Shown here one piece after another: positions 9,287 to 16,186 of a DNA stretch of 64,000 nucleotides. The translations under genes were made by a program, and so were the position numbers. Source of the stretch: Pseudideonella sakaiensis (lineage in GTDB: Bacteria > Pseudomonadota > Gammaproteobacteria > Burkholderiales > Burkholderiaceae_C); NCBI RefSeq assembly GCF_001293525.1, contig NZ_BBYR01000042.1, positions 17,642 through 81,641 of the forward strand. The letters are read 5' to 3'. A model generated the notes under the pieces. It was not told where the DNA came from. It worked only from the letters and a program-made list of their open reading frames with translations, and did no database searches. Within the stretch, counting starts at the first letter, position 1. Every line of letters begins with the position of its first letter.

Positions 9287-9544
9287 ATGCAGGCATGGCC
9301 CGTCCAGGATGCGAAGGCGCGGTTCAGCGAGTTCCTCGAGAAGTGCCTGACCGAGGGGCCGCAGATGGTCACCCGGCGCGGCGCCGAGGCGGCCGTGCTC
9401 GTGCCGGCCGAGGAGTGGCGCCGGCTGCAGGCCGCGGCGCGGCCCACGCTGAAGGCCCTGCTGCTCGCCGAGGAGCCCCGGGTGGACCTGGCCGTGCCTG
9501 CGCGTGGTGGCGCCCGCCGGCGCCCGCCGCCCGCGCTGGATTGA
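9287..9544 (+). CDS. Phd/YefM-type antitoxin
   Basis: An 85-residue protein with the prevent-host-death pattern WPVQDAKARFSEFLEKCLTEGPQMVTRRG at the N-terminus (DNA binding and dimerisation), then AVLVPAEEWRRLQ and a basic, flexible C-terminal tail that would wrap the toxin. The start is placed at ATG 9287, which has GGAG 6 bases upstream, rather than the in-frame GTG at 9263 that lies inside the operator repeats. The gap to the toxin gene is 4 bases. It is expected to neutralise the toxin and repress the pair. Confidence 0.88.
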   Translation: MQAWPVQDAKARFSEFLEKCLTEGPQMVTRRGAEAAVLVPAEEWRRLQAAARPTLKALLLAEEPRVDLAVPARGGARRRPPPALD

Positions 9545-9548
9545 CGGC

Positions 9549-9962
9549 ATGTACCTCCTCGACACCAACGTGGTGTCCGAATTGCGCAAGCCGAAGCCCC
9601 ACGGCGCGGTGCTGCAGTGGGTGGAGGCCACCGCGGATGCCGACCTGCACCTGTCGGCCGTCACGATCGGCGAGATCCAGGCCGGCATCGAGCGCACGCG
9701 TGAGCAGGACGTGGCGAAGGCCGAGGTGCTGGAGCGCTGGCTCGCGCAGGTGGCCCAGTCCTTCAACGTGATCGCGCTGGATGGCGCCGTCTTCCGGGAG
9801 TGGGCGCGGCTGATGCACCGTGCGTCCGACACCCTCGTCGAGGACGCGATGATCGCCGCGACGGCCCGGGTGCATGGGCTGACCGTGGTGACGCGCAACC
9901 TGGGTGACTTCCGGTCCTTCCGGGTCGCGCTGCTCGATCCCTTCCAGACGCCGCGCGCCTGA
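9549..9962 (+). CDS. PIN-domain toxin (VapC/FitB-like)
   Basis: A 137-residue PIN ribonuclease. MYLLDTNVVSELRKP gives the first Asp and the Glu of the acidic metal site. LSAVTIGEIQAGIE is the second conserved block, and LVEDAMIAATARVHGLTVVTRNLGDF carries the last Asp residues. The layout resembles FitB/VapC toxins that cut tRNA or mRNA. ATG at 9549 was chosen because MYLLDTN is the usual N-terminus; an upstream in-frame start at 9504 lies inside the antitoxin gene. Together with the Phd gene it forms a type II toxin-antitoxin operon. Confidence 0.9.
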   Translation: MYLLDTNVVSELRKPKPHGAVLQWVEATADADLHLSAVTIGEIQAGIERTREQDVAKAEVLERWLAQVAQSFNVIALDGAVFREWARLMHRASDTLVEDAMIAATARVHGLTVVTRNLGDFRSFRVALLDPFQTPRA

Positions 9963-10127
9963 GGCGCCGGCCGCCGCCGCCGGCTCGGCCGCCGCCGGGC
10001 CTTCCGGGCGCGCCGTGCGCGCCGGGTGGCGGCCTGCCGATTGCTGCAATACTCCGGCGGGCCCGTCGCCCGTCGTCGACACCGCCGGCCGACCGCCACC
10101 CTGCCCGGTCCTCTCCCGGAGCCCCGC

Positions 10128-10697
10128 ATGACCCTCCTGCTGCTCGGCCTCGTCCTCTTCCTCGGCGTGCACAGCGTCGCGATCGTCGCGCCGGCCTGGC
10201 GCGATGCGCAGGCGCGCCGGCTCGGCGGGCGCTGGCAGGGCTTGTATGCGGTGCTGGCCGCGCTCGGGCTGGTGGCGATCGTGGTGGGCTACGGGCAGGC
10301 GCGGCAGGCACCGGTGCTGCTCTACGTGCCGCCGACCGGCCTGCGGCACCTGGCCTGGACCCTGATGCTGCCGGTGTTCCCGCTGCTGCTCGCGGCCTAC
10401 CTGCCGGGGCGGATCCAGGCGGCGGTGCGGCACCCGATGCTGGTGGCGACGCTGCTGTGGGCCACGGCGCACCTGCTGGCCAACGGCACGGCGGCCGACC
10501 TGGCGCTGTTCGGCGGCTTCCTCGCCTGGGCGCTGGCGGACCTGGTGTCGCTGGCGCGGCGCCCGGCGCGCCCGAAGGCGGAACTGCCGCGCGGGCGCTG
10601 GAACGACCTGATCGCCGTGGTCGGCGGCCTCGCGCTGTACGGCCTCACCGTCGGCGGCCTGCACCTGTGGCTCTTCGGGGTGTCGCCGCGGGGATGA
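10128..10697 (+). CDS. NnrU family membrane protein
   Basis: A 189-residue inner-membrane protein with five or six hydrophobic segments. It begins LLLGLVLFLGVHSVAI and continues with GLYAVLAALGLVAIVVGY, LYVPPTGLRHLAWTLMLPVFPLL, HPMLVATLLWATAHLLANGTAADLALFGGF and a C-terminal LIAVVGGLALYGL. The Gly-His-Ser segment and the HP(M/F)L...WA..HL.ANG block are NnrU-family marks. NnrU was first linked to nitric-oxide metabolism, but most members have no proven function, and no denitrification genes are nearby. The ClC gene starts 37 bases downstream. Confidence 0.85.
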   Translation: MTLLLLGLVLFLGVHSVAIVAPAWRDAQARRLGGRWQGLYAVLAALGLVAIVVGYGQARQAPVLLYVPPTGLRHLAWTLMLPVFPLLLAAYLPGRIQAAVRHPMLVATLLWATAHLLANGTAADLALFGGFLAWALADLVSLARRPARPKAELPRGRWNDLIAVVGGLALYGLTVGGLHLWLFGVSPRG

Positions 10698-10734
10698 GCG
10701 AACGGCGGCGCGCGCGGCGCGGCGGCCGGCCGGG

Positions 10735-12255
10735 ATGAGCGGCCAGCCGCCCGACTTCTGGCTCAGCCTGCGGCAGGAACTGCGCGCGGGCCGCCACTGG
10801 GTCGACCGCGCGATCGTGCTGGCCTGCGCCGTGGCCACCGGCGCCACCGTGGTGGGCTTCACGCTGCTCGCCGAAGGGGCGAGCGACCTGTTCCAGGCGC
10901 TGCGCGCGCTCGATCCCTGGGGCGCGCGCGAGGCCGGCAACGGCCTGGCCCTCGGTGTCGGCCTGAGCCTGCTGTGGACACCGCTGCTGACGGTGGCCGT
11001 GGTGGCATGGTGCCGTCGCTTCGCGCCCGCAGCGGCCGGCTCGGGCATTCCGCAGGTGATGTGCGCGCTCGACGACGAGCGGCCCGACGCCCGGCCCGAG
11101 CGCTGGGCCTCGCTGCGGCTGGCGCTGCACAAGATCGGCCTGGTCTCGGGCGGGCTGCTGGGCGGGCTGTCGATCGGGCGCGAGGGGCCGACGGTGCAGA
11201 TCGGCGCCGGCGTGATGCTGCATGCGCGGCGCTGGCTCTCGCCGTCCGCCGGCATCGACGCGCACGACCTGATGGTCGCCGGCGCCGCCGCCGGCATCGC
11301 GGCGGCCTTCAACACGCCGCTCGGCGGCATCGTGTTCGCGTTCGAGCAGCTGTCGCGGCGGCGCGGGCTGACGCACAGCACGCTGGTGATCGCCTGCATC
11401 GTGCTGGCCGGCCTGGTGGCGGTGTCGGCCTTCGGCAACCTGACCTACTTCGGCCGCCTGCCGGTCGGCGCGCTCGACCTGTCGCTGCTCGGGCCGGGCC
11501 TGCTGGTGGCGCTCGTCGCGGGGCTGGCCGGCGGGCTGCTGTCGCGGCTGGTGGTGCTGTCGCTGCGCGCCGGGCCGCAGCGCTGGGCGCGCTGGCGGCG
11601 CGAGCACCCGCTGCGCTTCGCGGCCGCCTGCGGCGCCGGCGTGGCGCTGATCGGCGCCGTCACCGGCGGCGCCACCGCCGGCGCCGGCTATGCGACGACG
11701 CGCGGCCTGCTGGAAGGGCAGGTCGACCTGCCCGGCGTCTACACGCTGCTGAAGTTCGTCGCCACCTGGCTGTCGGTCTGGAGCGGCGCGCCCGGCGGCA
11801 TGTTCGCCACCTCGCTGGCGATCGGTGCCGGCATCGGCCACGACGTGGCCAGCCTGGCCGGCGTCGGCACCCAGGCGGCGATCCCGCTGATCGCGGTCGG
11901 CATGGTCGGCTTCCTCGCCGCGTCGACCCAGAACCCGATCACCGCCTTCATCATCGTGATGGAGATGGTGGCCGGCCAGACCATGGTGCTGAGCCTGATG
12001 GCCACCGCGCTGTTGTCCAGCGGGGTCTCGCGCCTGCTGACCCAGCCGCTGTACGGGGAGCTGGCGGCGCTGGCGGTGGCGGGGCTGCCGCCGGCCGCCG
12101 GCCCCGACACCGTGGCCGCGGCGCCTGCCGGCGCTGCCGCCGGCGCACCGGCCGCGGCCGGTCACGCCCTCGCCGCCCCCGGCGCGGACCGGCCCGACGG
12201 GGTGCGCGACCCGGGGCGGACGCCACCCGTCGACCCCTTCCACGGGGGGCGCTGA
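10735..12255 (+). CDS. ClC-type chloride transporter/channel with Gln at the internal proton-glutamate position
   Basis: A 506-residue multi-spanning membrane protein of the ClC family. The chloride-selectivity signatures are GSGIPQ (102-107) and GREGPTVQ (148-155); E150 is the external gating glutamate. The block AAAGIAAAFNTPLGGIVFAFEQL (about 184-206) aligns without gaps to the E. coli ClcA segment ending IIEEM, which places Gln205 where ClcA has the internal proton-transfer Glu203. GGMFATSLAIGAGIG supplies the third conserved region. The C-terminus (last about 55 residues) is Ala/Pro-rich with no CBS domains. Chloride transport is likely; whether it is coupled to protons is doubtful. Confidence 0.92.
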   Translation: MSGQPPDFWLSLRQELRAGRHWVDRAIVLACAVATGATVVGFTLLAEGASDLFQALRALDPWGAREAGNGLALGVGLSLLWTPLLTVAVVAWCRRFAPAAAGSGIPQVMCALDDERPDARPERWASLRLALHKIGLVSGGLLGGLSIGREGPTVQIGAGVMLHARRWLSPSAGIDAHDLMVAGAAAGIAAAFNTPLGGIVFAFEQLSRRRGLTHSTLVIACIVLAGLVAVSAFGNLTYFGRLPVGALDLSLLGPGLLVALVAGLAGGLLSRLVVLSLRAGPQRWARWRREHPLRFAAACGAGVALIGAVTGGATAGAGYATTRGLLEGQVDLPGVYTLLKFVATWLSVWSGAPGGMFATSLAIGAGIGHDVASLAGVGTQAAIPLIAVGMVGFLAASTQNPITAFIIVMEMVAGQTMVLSLMATALLSSGVSRLLTQPLYGELAALAVAGLPPAAGPDTVAAAPAGAAAGAPAAAGHALAAPGADRPDGVRDPGRTPPVDPFHGGR

Positions 12256-12299
12256 GGCCCCGCCGGACCGCGTGCGCGGGTCCGGCTCTGCCAGAACGG

Positions 12300-12315
12300 C
12301 GCCGGAGGCGTTTTT
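12300..12315 (+). terminator. Short hairpin plus T-run after the ClC gene
   Basis: CGCC-GGA-GGCG followed by TTTTT (12311-12315) lies 45 bases after the ClC stop. A stronger GCCGGACC / GGTCCGGC stem (12262-12269 / 12279-12286) sits just before it without a T-run. Together they probably end the ClC transcript. The rest of the gap to 12550 is comparatively AT-rich and shows no gene. Confidence 0.4.
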
Positions 12316-12551
12316 CGGGGGTTTGCTGCAGGAATCGGGGCCGAACGGGCCGATTTTTCGCAGAAATCGAGCCTTGCGGCCGCCGGCCTCCGAGGTCGGG
12401 CAGACACACCTCCGCTTGCGGCCGATAGCTCAGGCTTCACTTTCACAGCGACTGCCAAGTCCTTGTTTCGCAAGGCCTTTTTCGAGCGCGATTTTGCGTT
12501 CGAAGTCGCGTCTAAGTGATTGATTTCATTGGCCTTTTCTTACAAGTTTCG

Positions 12552-12616
12552 TTGACGGGTGGGAGCGCAGTGGGATAAAGTAGTCGAAACGTGTCATTTT
12601 GTGGGTGGGAGTGGGC
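12552..12616 (+). promoter_or_regulatory. dcw operon promoter with MraZ-type TGGGN boxes
   Basis: TTGACG (12552-12557) and GATAAA (12574-12579), 16 bases apart, make a good sigma-70 promoter about 45 bases upstream of mraZ. TGGGA occurs at 12560 and 12571, between and within the promoter elements. TGGGT at 12602 and TGGGC at 12612 have the 10-base period known for MraZ operators, and the latter overlap the mraZ ribosome-binding region. MraZ is known to repress its own operon through such repeats in E. coli, so autoregulation is likely here. Confidence 0.65.
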
Positions 12617-12622
12617 AACATC

Positions 12623-13051
12623 GTGTTCCAGGGCGCGTCGGCGCTGACGTTGGACGGCAAGGGGCGGATCGTCATGCCGGCACGTCATCGCGAAGTCCTG
12701 GGCGCCATTTGCCAGAACCAGCTCACCATCACCAAGCACCCGGACGGCGCCTTGGCCATCTTTCCGCGCCCCACCTGGGAGCTGTTCCGCGAGCGCGTCG
12801 CGGCGCTGCCGATGTCGGCCGCCAACTGGCGCCGGGTCTTCCTCGGCAATGCGATGGACGTGGAGATCGACGGCGCCTCCCGGCTGCTGATCTCGCCGGA
12901 GCTGCGCCGCTCCGCCGGCCTGGACAAGGACGTGATGCTGCTCGGCGTGGGCAACCACTTCGAGCTGTGGGACGCGGCGCGCCATGCGGAGAACGAGGCA
13001 GAGACGATGCAGTCGCCGCTGCCGGCCTCGCTGCAGGACTTCAGCTTCTGA
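12623..13051 (+). CDS. mraZ: MraZ, transcriptional repressor of the dcw operon
   Basis: A 142-residue protein with two SpoVT/AbrB-like half-sites: [23 protein letters not shown] (residues 2-24) and [21 protein letters not shown] in the second half, each with the family's G-R pair. It is the first gene of the cluster and in other bacteria binds TGGGN repeats in its own promoter. The start is put at GTG 12623, giving the canonical (M/V)FQGAS N-terminus and normal length; an upstream in-frame GTG at 12599 would place the operator repeats inside the gene. The GGGAG upstream lies about 11 bases away, a little far. Confidence 0.9.
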   Translation: MFQGASALTLDGKGRIVMPARHREVLGAICQNQLTITKHPDGALAIFPRPTWELFRERVAALPMSAANWRRVFLGNAMDVEIDGASRLLISPELRRSAGLDKDVMLLGVGNHFELWDAARHAENEAETMQSPLPASLQDFSF

Positions 13052-13092
13052 GCGCCGGCCGCCCGCCCGCGCCCGCCGCTCCGCCCGCCGCC

Positions 13093-14061
13093 ATGACCGC
13101 CGACCGCCCCGTGCTGTCCCACACCACCGTGCTGCTGCACGAGGCGGTGGAGGCGCTCGTCGCGCGCGACGATGCGCCGCCGCGCGTGGACGGCACCTAC
13201 GTCGACGGCACCTTCGGCCGCGGCGGCCACAGCCGGGCCCTGCTGCAGCGGCTGGGGCAGAAAGGGCGGGTGATCGCGCTGGACCGCGATCCCGAGGCCG
13301 TCGCGGCGGCGGCATCGGGCGCAACGCGGGTCGACGACCCGCGTTTTTGCATCCGCCACACCCGTTTCGGCGACCTGGCCGCGGTGCTGGCCGCCGAGGG
13401 CGTGCACCAGGTCGACGGCGTGCTGCTCGACCTCGGCGTGTCCTCACCGCAGATCGACGACCCCGCGCGCGGCTTCAGCTTCCGCCACGACGGCCCGCTG
13501 GACATGCGCATGGACCCGACCCGCGGCGAGAGCGCCGCGGACTTTCTGGCTCGCGCCGACGAGCGCCACATCGCGGAGGTGATTCGTGACCACGGGGAAG
13601 AACGGTTTGCTCGGCAGATTGCAAAGGCGCTTGTTGCTCGGCGCGAAGGCGGGGACCCCGTTCGAACCACAGGGGCGCTTTCCGACCTCGTGGCTCGTGC
13701 GGTCAAAACCCGTGAAGCCGGTCAGGACCCCGCCACGCGCACCTTTCAGGCGCTTCGGATTCTCGTCAATGCCGAGTTGGAAGAGCTGCAGCAGGCCCTG
13801 AGCGCCGCGCTCGCGCTGCTGGTGCCGGGCGGGCGGCTGGCGGTGATCAGCTTCCACTCGCTCGAGGACCGCATCGTCAAGACCTTCATCGCGCGCGAGA
13901 GCCGGCCCGAGGTCGACCGGCGCGCGCCTTTCGCACCCGTGCCGCCGACGCGCCTGCGCGCACTCGGCCGCATCCGCCCCGGCGCCGCCGAGGTGCAGGC
14001 CAACCCGCGCGCCCGCTCGGCGATCCTGCGGGTGGCTGAACGCACCGCGGCGGCGGCATGA
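13093..14061 (+). CDS. rsmH: 16S rRNA (cytosine1402-N4)-methyltransferase RsmH
   Basis: A 322-residue cytoplasmic methyltransferase (formerly MraW) acting on C1402 of 16S rRNA. Motifs are [13 protein letters not shown] at the start, [12 protein letters not shown] (SAM-binding loop), [40 protein letters not shown], and near the end [18 protein letters not shown] and [14 protein letters not shown]. Two oddities lie inside it: a perfect hairpin with T-run at 13324-13348, and a lower-GC stretch from about 13578 to 13790 with T/A-ending codons. The protein reads through both without any break. The stop overlaps the ftsL start as ATGA. Confidence 0.96.
   Translation: MTADRPVLSHTTVLLHEAVEALVARDDAPPRVDGTYVDGTFGRGGHSRALLQRLGQKGRVIALDRDPEAVAAAASGATRVDDPRFCIRHTRFGDLAAVLAAEGVHQVDGVLLDLGVSSPQIDDPARGFSFRHDGPLDMRMDPTRGESAADFLARADERHIAEVIRDHGEERFARQIAKALVARREGGDPVRTTGALSDLVARAVKTREAGQDPATRTFQALRILVNAELEELQQALSAALALLVPGGRLAVISFHSLEDRIVKTFIARESRPEVDRRAPFAPVPPTRLRALGRIRPGAAEVQANPRARSAILRVAERTAAAA
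13324..13348 (+). terminator. Intrinsic-terminator-like hairpin inside rsmH
   Basis: A perfect 9-bp stem ACGCGGGTC / GACCCGCGT with a GAC loop is followed directly by TTTTT (13344-13348). It lies within the rsmH reading frame and codes for TRVDDPRFC. The T-run depends on CGT and TTT codons, which are rare beside the usual CGC and TTC here. If it works, it would cut off the dcw transcript after mraZ unless ribosomes keep the hairpin melted. Confidence 0.5.
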
Positions 14062-14384
14062 CGAGGCTCAACGTGGTGCTGCTCGCCGCCCTGCTCGCCA
14101 GCGCGCTCTACCTGGTGCGCCAGTCCTACGACGCGCGCCGCCTGTTCACCGAGCTGGACCGCGCGCAGTCGGCCGCGCGCCAGCTCGAGACCGAGTACGA
14201 GCGGCTGAAGGCCGAGCGCCAGGCCCAGGCCACGCCGCTGCGCGTCGAGAAGACGGCGCGCGAGAAGCTGCAGATGCGCACCGCCACGCCGGCCGTCACG
14301 CAGTACGTCGAGTGGGCGGCGCCGGCCTCGGCCGCCGCGCTGCTCGCGCCCGCCGCGTCGGCCGCGCCGGAGGGCACGCGATGA
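14058..14384 (+). CDS. ftsL: Cell division protein FtsL
   Basis: A 108-residue single-pass inner-membrane protein: a short cytoplasmic N-terminus, a transmembrane segment ([17 protein letters not shown], residues 3-19), then a periplasmic coiled-coil rich in R/E/L with heptad-like spacing ([25 protein letters not shown]), and an Ala-rich tail. FtsL joins FtsQ and FtsB in the divisome and helps activate FtsWI. Assignment rests on the fixed position between rsmH and ftsI and on the topology, as the sequence is poorly conserved in the family. Its ATG overlaps the rsmH stop. Confidence 0.9.
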   Translation: MTRLNVVLLAALLASALYLVRQSYDARRLFTELDRAQSAARQLETEYERLKAERQAQATPLRVEKTAREKLQMRTATPAVTQYVEWAAPASAAALLAPAASAAPEGTR

Positions 14385-16186
14385 GCCTGTTCAAGCGCCG
14401 CCCGCGCGCCGCCGGCGCCGTCAACGTGCGCGCGGTCAACTACTCCAGCAGCCCGCTGCTGGCCTCGCGCACGCCGGCCTGGCGCTCCAAGTTCCTGGTC
14501 GCGCTGATCGGCGCGGGCTTCGTGCTGCTGATCGGCCGCGCCGCCTACGTGCAGGTGATCGGCAGCGAGTTCTTCCAGAAGCAGGGCGAGATCCGCTACG
14601 CCCGCACGCTGGACCTGACGGCCAGCCGCGGCCGCATCCTCGACCGCCATGGCGTGATCCTGGCCTCCAGCGTGCCGGTGCCCTCGCTGTGGGCCATCCC
14701 CAAGGACCTCGAGGCCAGCGCGGCGCAGCGCCGCCAGCTCGCGCGCCTGCTCGGCATGACGCCGAAGGACCTGGACGGCCGGCTCGACGACAGCCCCAAC
14801 TTCGTCTGGCTGCGCCGCCAGGTCGACGAGGCGCTGGCCAAGGAGGTGCTGGCGCTCGGCATCAAGGGCATCTACCAGGTGCGCGAGTACAAGCGCCAGT
14901 ACCCGGAGGGCGAGGCGGCCGCGCACGTGGTCGGCTTCACCAACGTCGAGGACAAGGGCCAGGAAGGCATCGAGCTGGCCTTCCAGCACGAGCTGGCCGG
15001 CCGCAACGGCAGCCGCCGCGTGATCAAGGACCGGCTCGGCCGCGTGGTCGAGGACATCGGCGACAGCGTGGCGCCGCTGGACGGGCGCGACATCGCGCTG
15101 TCGATCGACTCCAAGGTGCAGTTCTTCGCCTACCAGCGCATCCGCGACGCGGTGGCCCAGCACAAGGCCAAGGCCGGCAGCGTGGTGGTGCTGGACGCGC
15201 GCAGCGGCGAGGTGCTGGCGCTGGCCAACTTCCCGAGCTTCAACCCCGGCGACCGCTCGCGCCTGACCGGCGAGCAGCTGCGCAACCGCGCCCTCACCGA
15301 CACCTTCGAACCCGGCTCGACGATGAAGCCCTTCATCGCCGGCTGGGCCATGGAAAGCGGCCGCGTGACGCCGAAGACGGTGATCCAGACCGCGCCCGGC
15401 CGCATCACCATCACCGGCGCCACGATCAGCGACTCGCACCCGCACGGCGCGCTGACGGTGGAAGAGGTGATCCAGAAGTCGAGCAACGTCGGCACCGTCA
15501 AGATGGCGATGCAGATGCAGCCGCGCGAGATGCACGAGCTGTTCTCGAAGGCCGGCTTCGGCCAGAAGCCGCAGATCGACTTCCCCGGCGCCGTCACCGG
15601 CCGGCTGCGGCCCTACAAGAGCTGGCGGCCGATCGAGCAGGCCACGATGAGCTACGGCTACGGCCTGTCGGCCAGCCTGTTCCAGCTGGCGCGCGCCTAC
15701 ACCGTGTTCGCGCACGACGGCGAGGTGATGCCGATCTCGCTGCTGAAGAAGCCGCCGCAGGAGGTGTCCGCCTCCGAGGGGCCGGTCAGCGGCGTGAAGG
15801 TGCTGTCGCCGCAGACCGCGGCCTCGGTGCGCCAGATGCTGCAGCTGGCCGCCGGCCCCGGCGGCACCGCGCCGCTGGCCCAGGCCATGGGCTACTCGGT
15901 GGGCGGCAAGACGGGCACCGCGCACAAGCAGGAAGGCAAGGGCTACTCGGCGCAGAAGTACCGCTCGTGGTTCGTTGGCATGGCGCCGATCAGCCAGCCG
16001 CGCATCGTCGTCGCGGTGATGGTCGACGAGCCCAGCGCCGGCCAGTACTACGGCGGCCTGGTGGCCGCGCCGGTGTTCAGCGAGGTGGTGCAGCAGACGC
16101 TGCGCTCGCTGGGTGTGCCGCCGGACCTGGAGGTGCGGCCGCAGATCGTCACGCGCCAGCTGCCGGCGGTCGAGGAGAGCTTCTGA
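14381..16186 (+). CDS. ftsI: Septal peptidoglycan transpeptidase FtsI (PBP3)
   Basis: A 601-residue class B penicillin-binding protein that cross-links septal peptidoglycan together with FtsW. There is one transmembrane helix near residues 35-55 (KFLVALIGAGFVLLIGRAAYV), then the pedestal domain with SRGRILDRHG. The transpeptidase has the active-site Ser in STMK (313-316), SSN at 367-369 and KTGT at 510-513. ATG at 14381 overlaps the ftsL stop and gives the usual basic cytoplasmic N-terminus. The stop overlaps the start of murEF (TGATG). Confidence 0.97.
   Translation: MSLFKRRPRAAGAVNVRAVNYSSSPLLASRTPAWRSKFLVALIGAGFVLLIGRAAYVQVIGSEFFQKQGEIRYARTLDLTASRGRILDRHGVILASSVPVPSLWAIPKDLEASAAQRRQLARLLGMTPKDLDGRLDDSPNFVWLRRQVDEALAKEVLALGIKGIYQVREYKRQYPEGEAAAHVVGFTNVEDKGQEGIELAFQHELAGRNGSRRVIKDRLGRVVEDIGDSVAPLDGRDIALSIDSKVQFFAYQRIRDAVAQHKAKAGSVVVLDARSGEVLALANFPSFNPGDRSRLTGEQLRNRALTDTFEPGSTMKPFIAGWAMESGRVTPKTVIQTAPGRITITGATISDSHPHGALTVEEVIQKSSNVGTVKMAMQMQPREMHELFSKAGFGQKPQIDFPGAVTGRLRPYKSWRPIEQATMSYGYGLSASLFQLARAYTVFAHDGEVMPISLLKKPPQEVSASEGPVSGVKVLSPQTAASVRQMLQLAAGPGGTAPLAQAMGYSVGGKTGTAHKQEGKGYSAQKYRSWFVGMAPISQPRIVVAVMVDEPSAGQYYGGLVAAPVFSEVVQQTLRSLGVPPDLEVRPQIVTRQLPAVEESF

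Noticed and set aside
6578..10129. Long minus-strand open frame (over 1,100 codons)
   Set aside because: It covers the efflux, carbonic anhydrase and toxin-antitoxin genes on the other strand. Its translation is Arg/His/Gln-rich without any recognisable domain, a usual shadow in GC-rich DNA.
12599..12622. mraZ starting at GTG 12599
   Set aside because: It would add eight untypical residues and place the TGGGN operator repeats inside the gene; the family N-terminus is (M/V)FQGAS at 12623.
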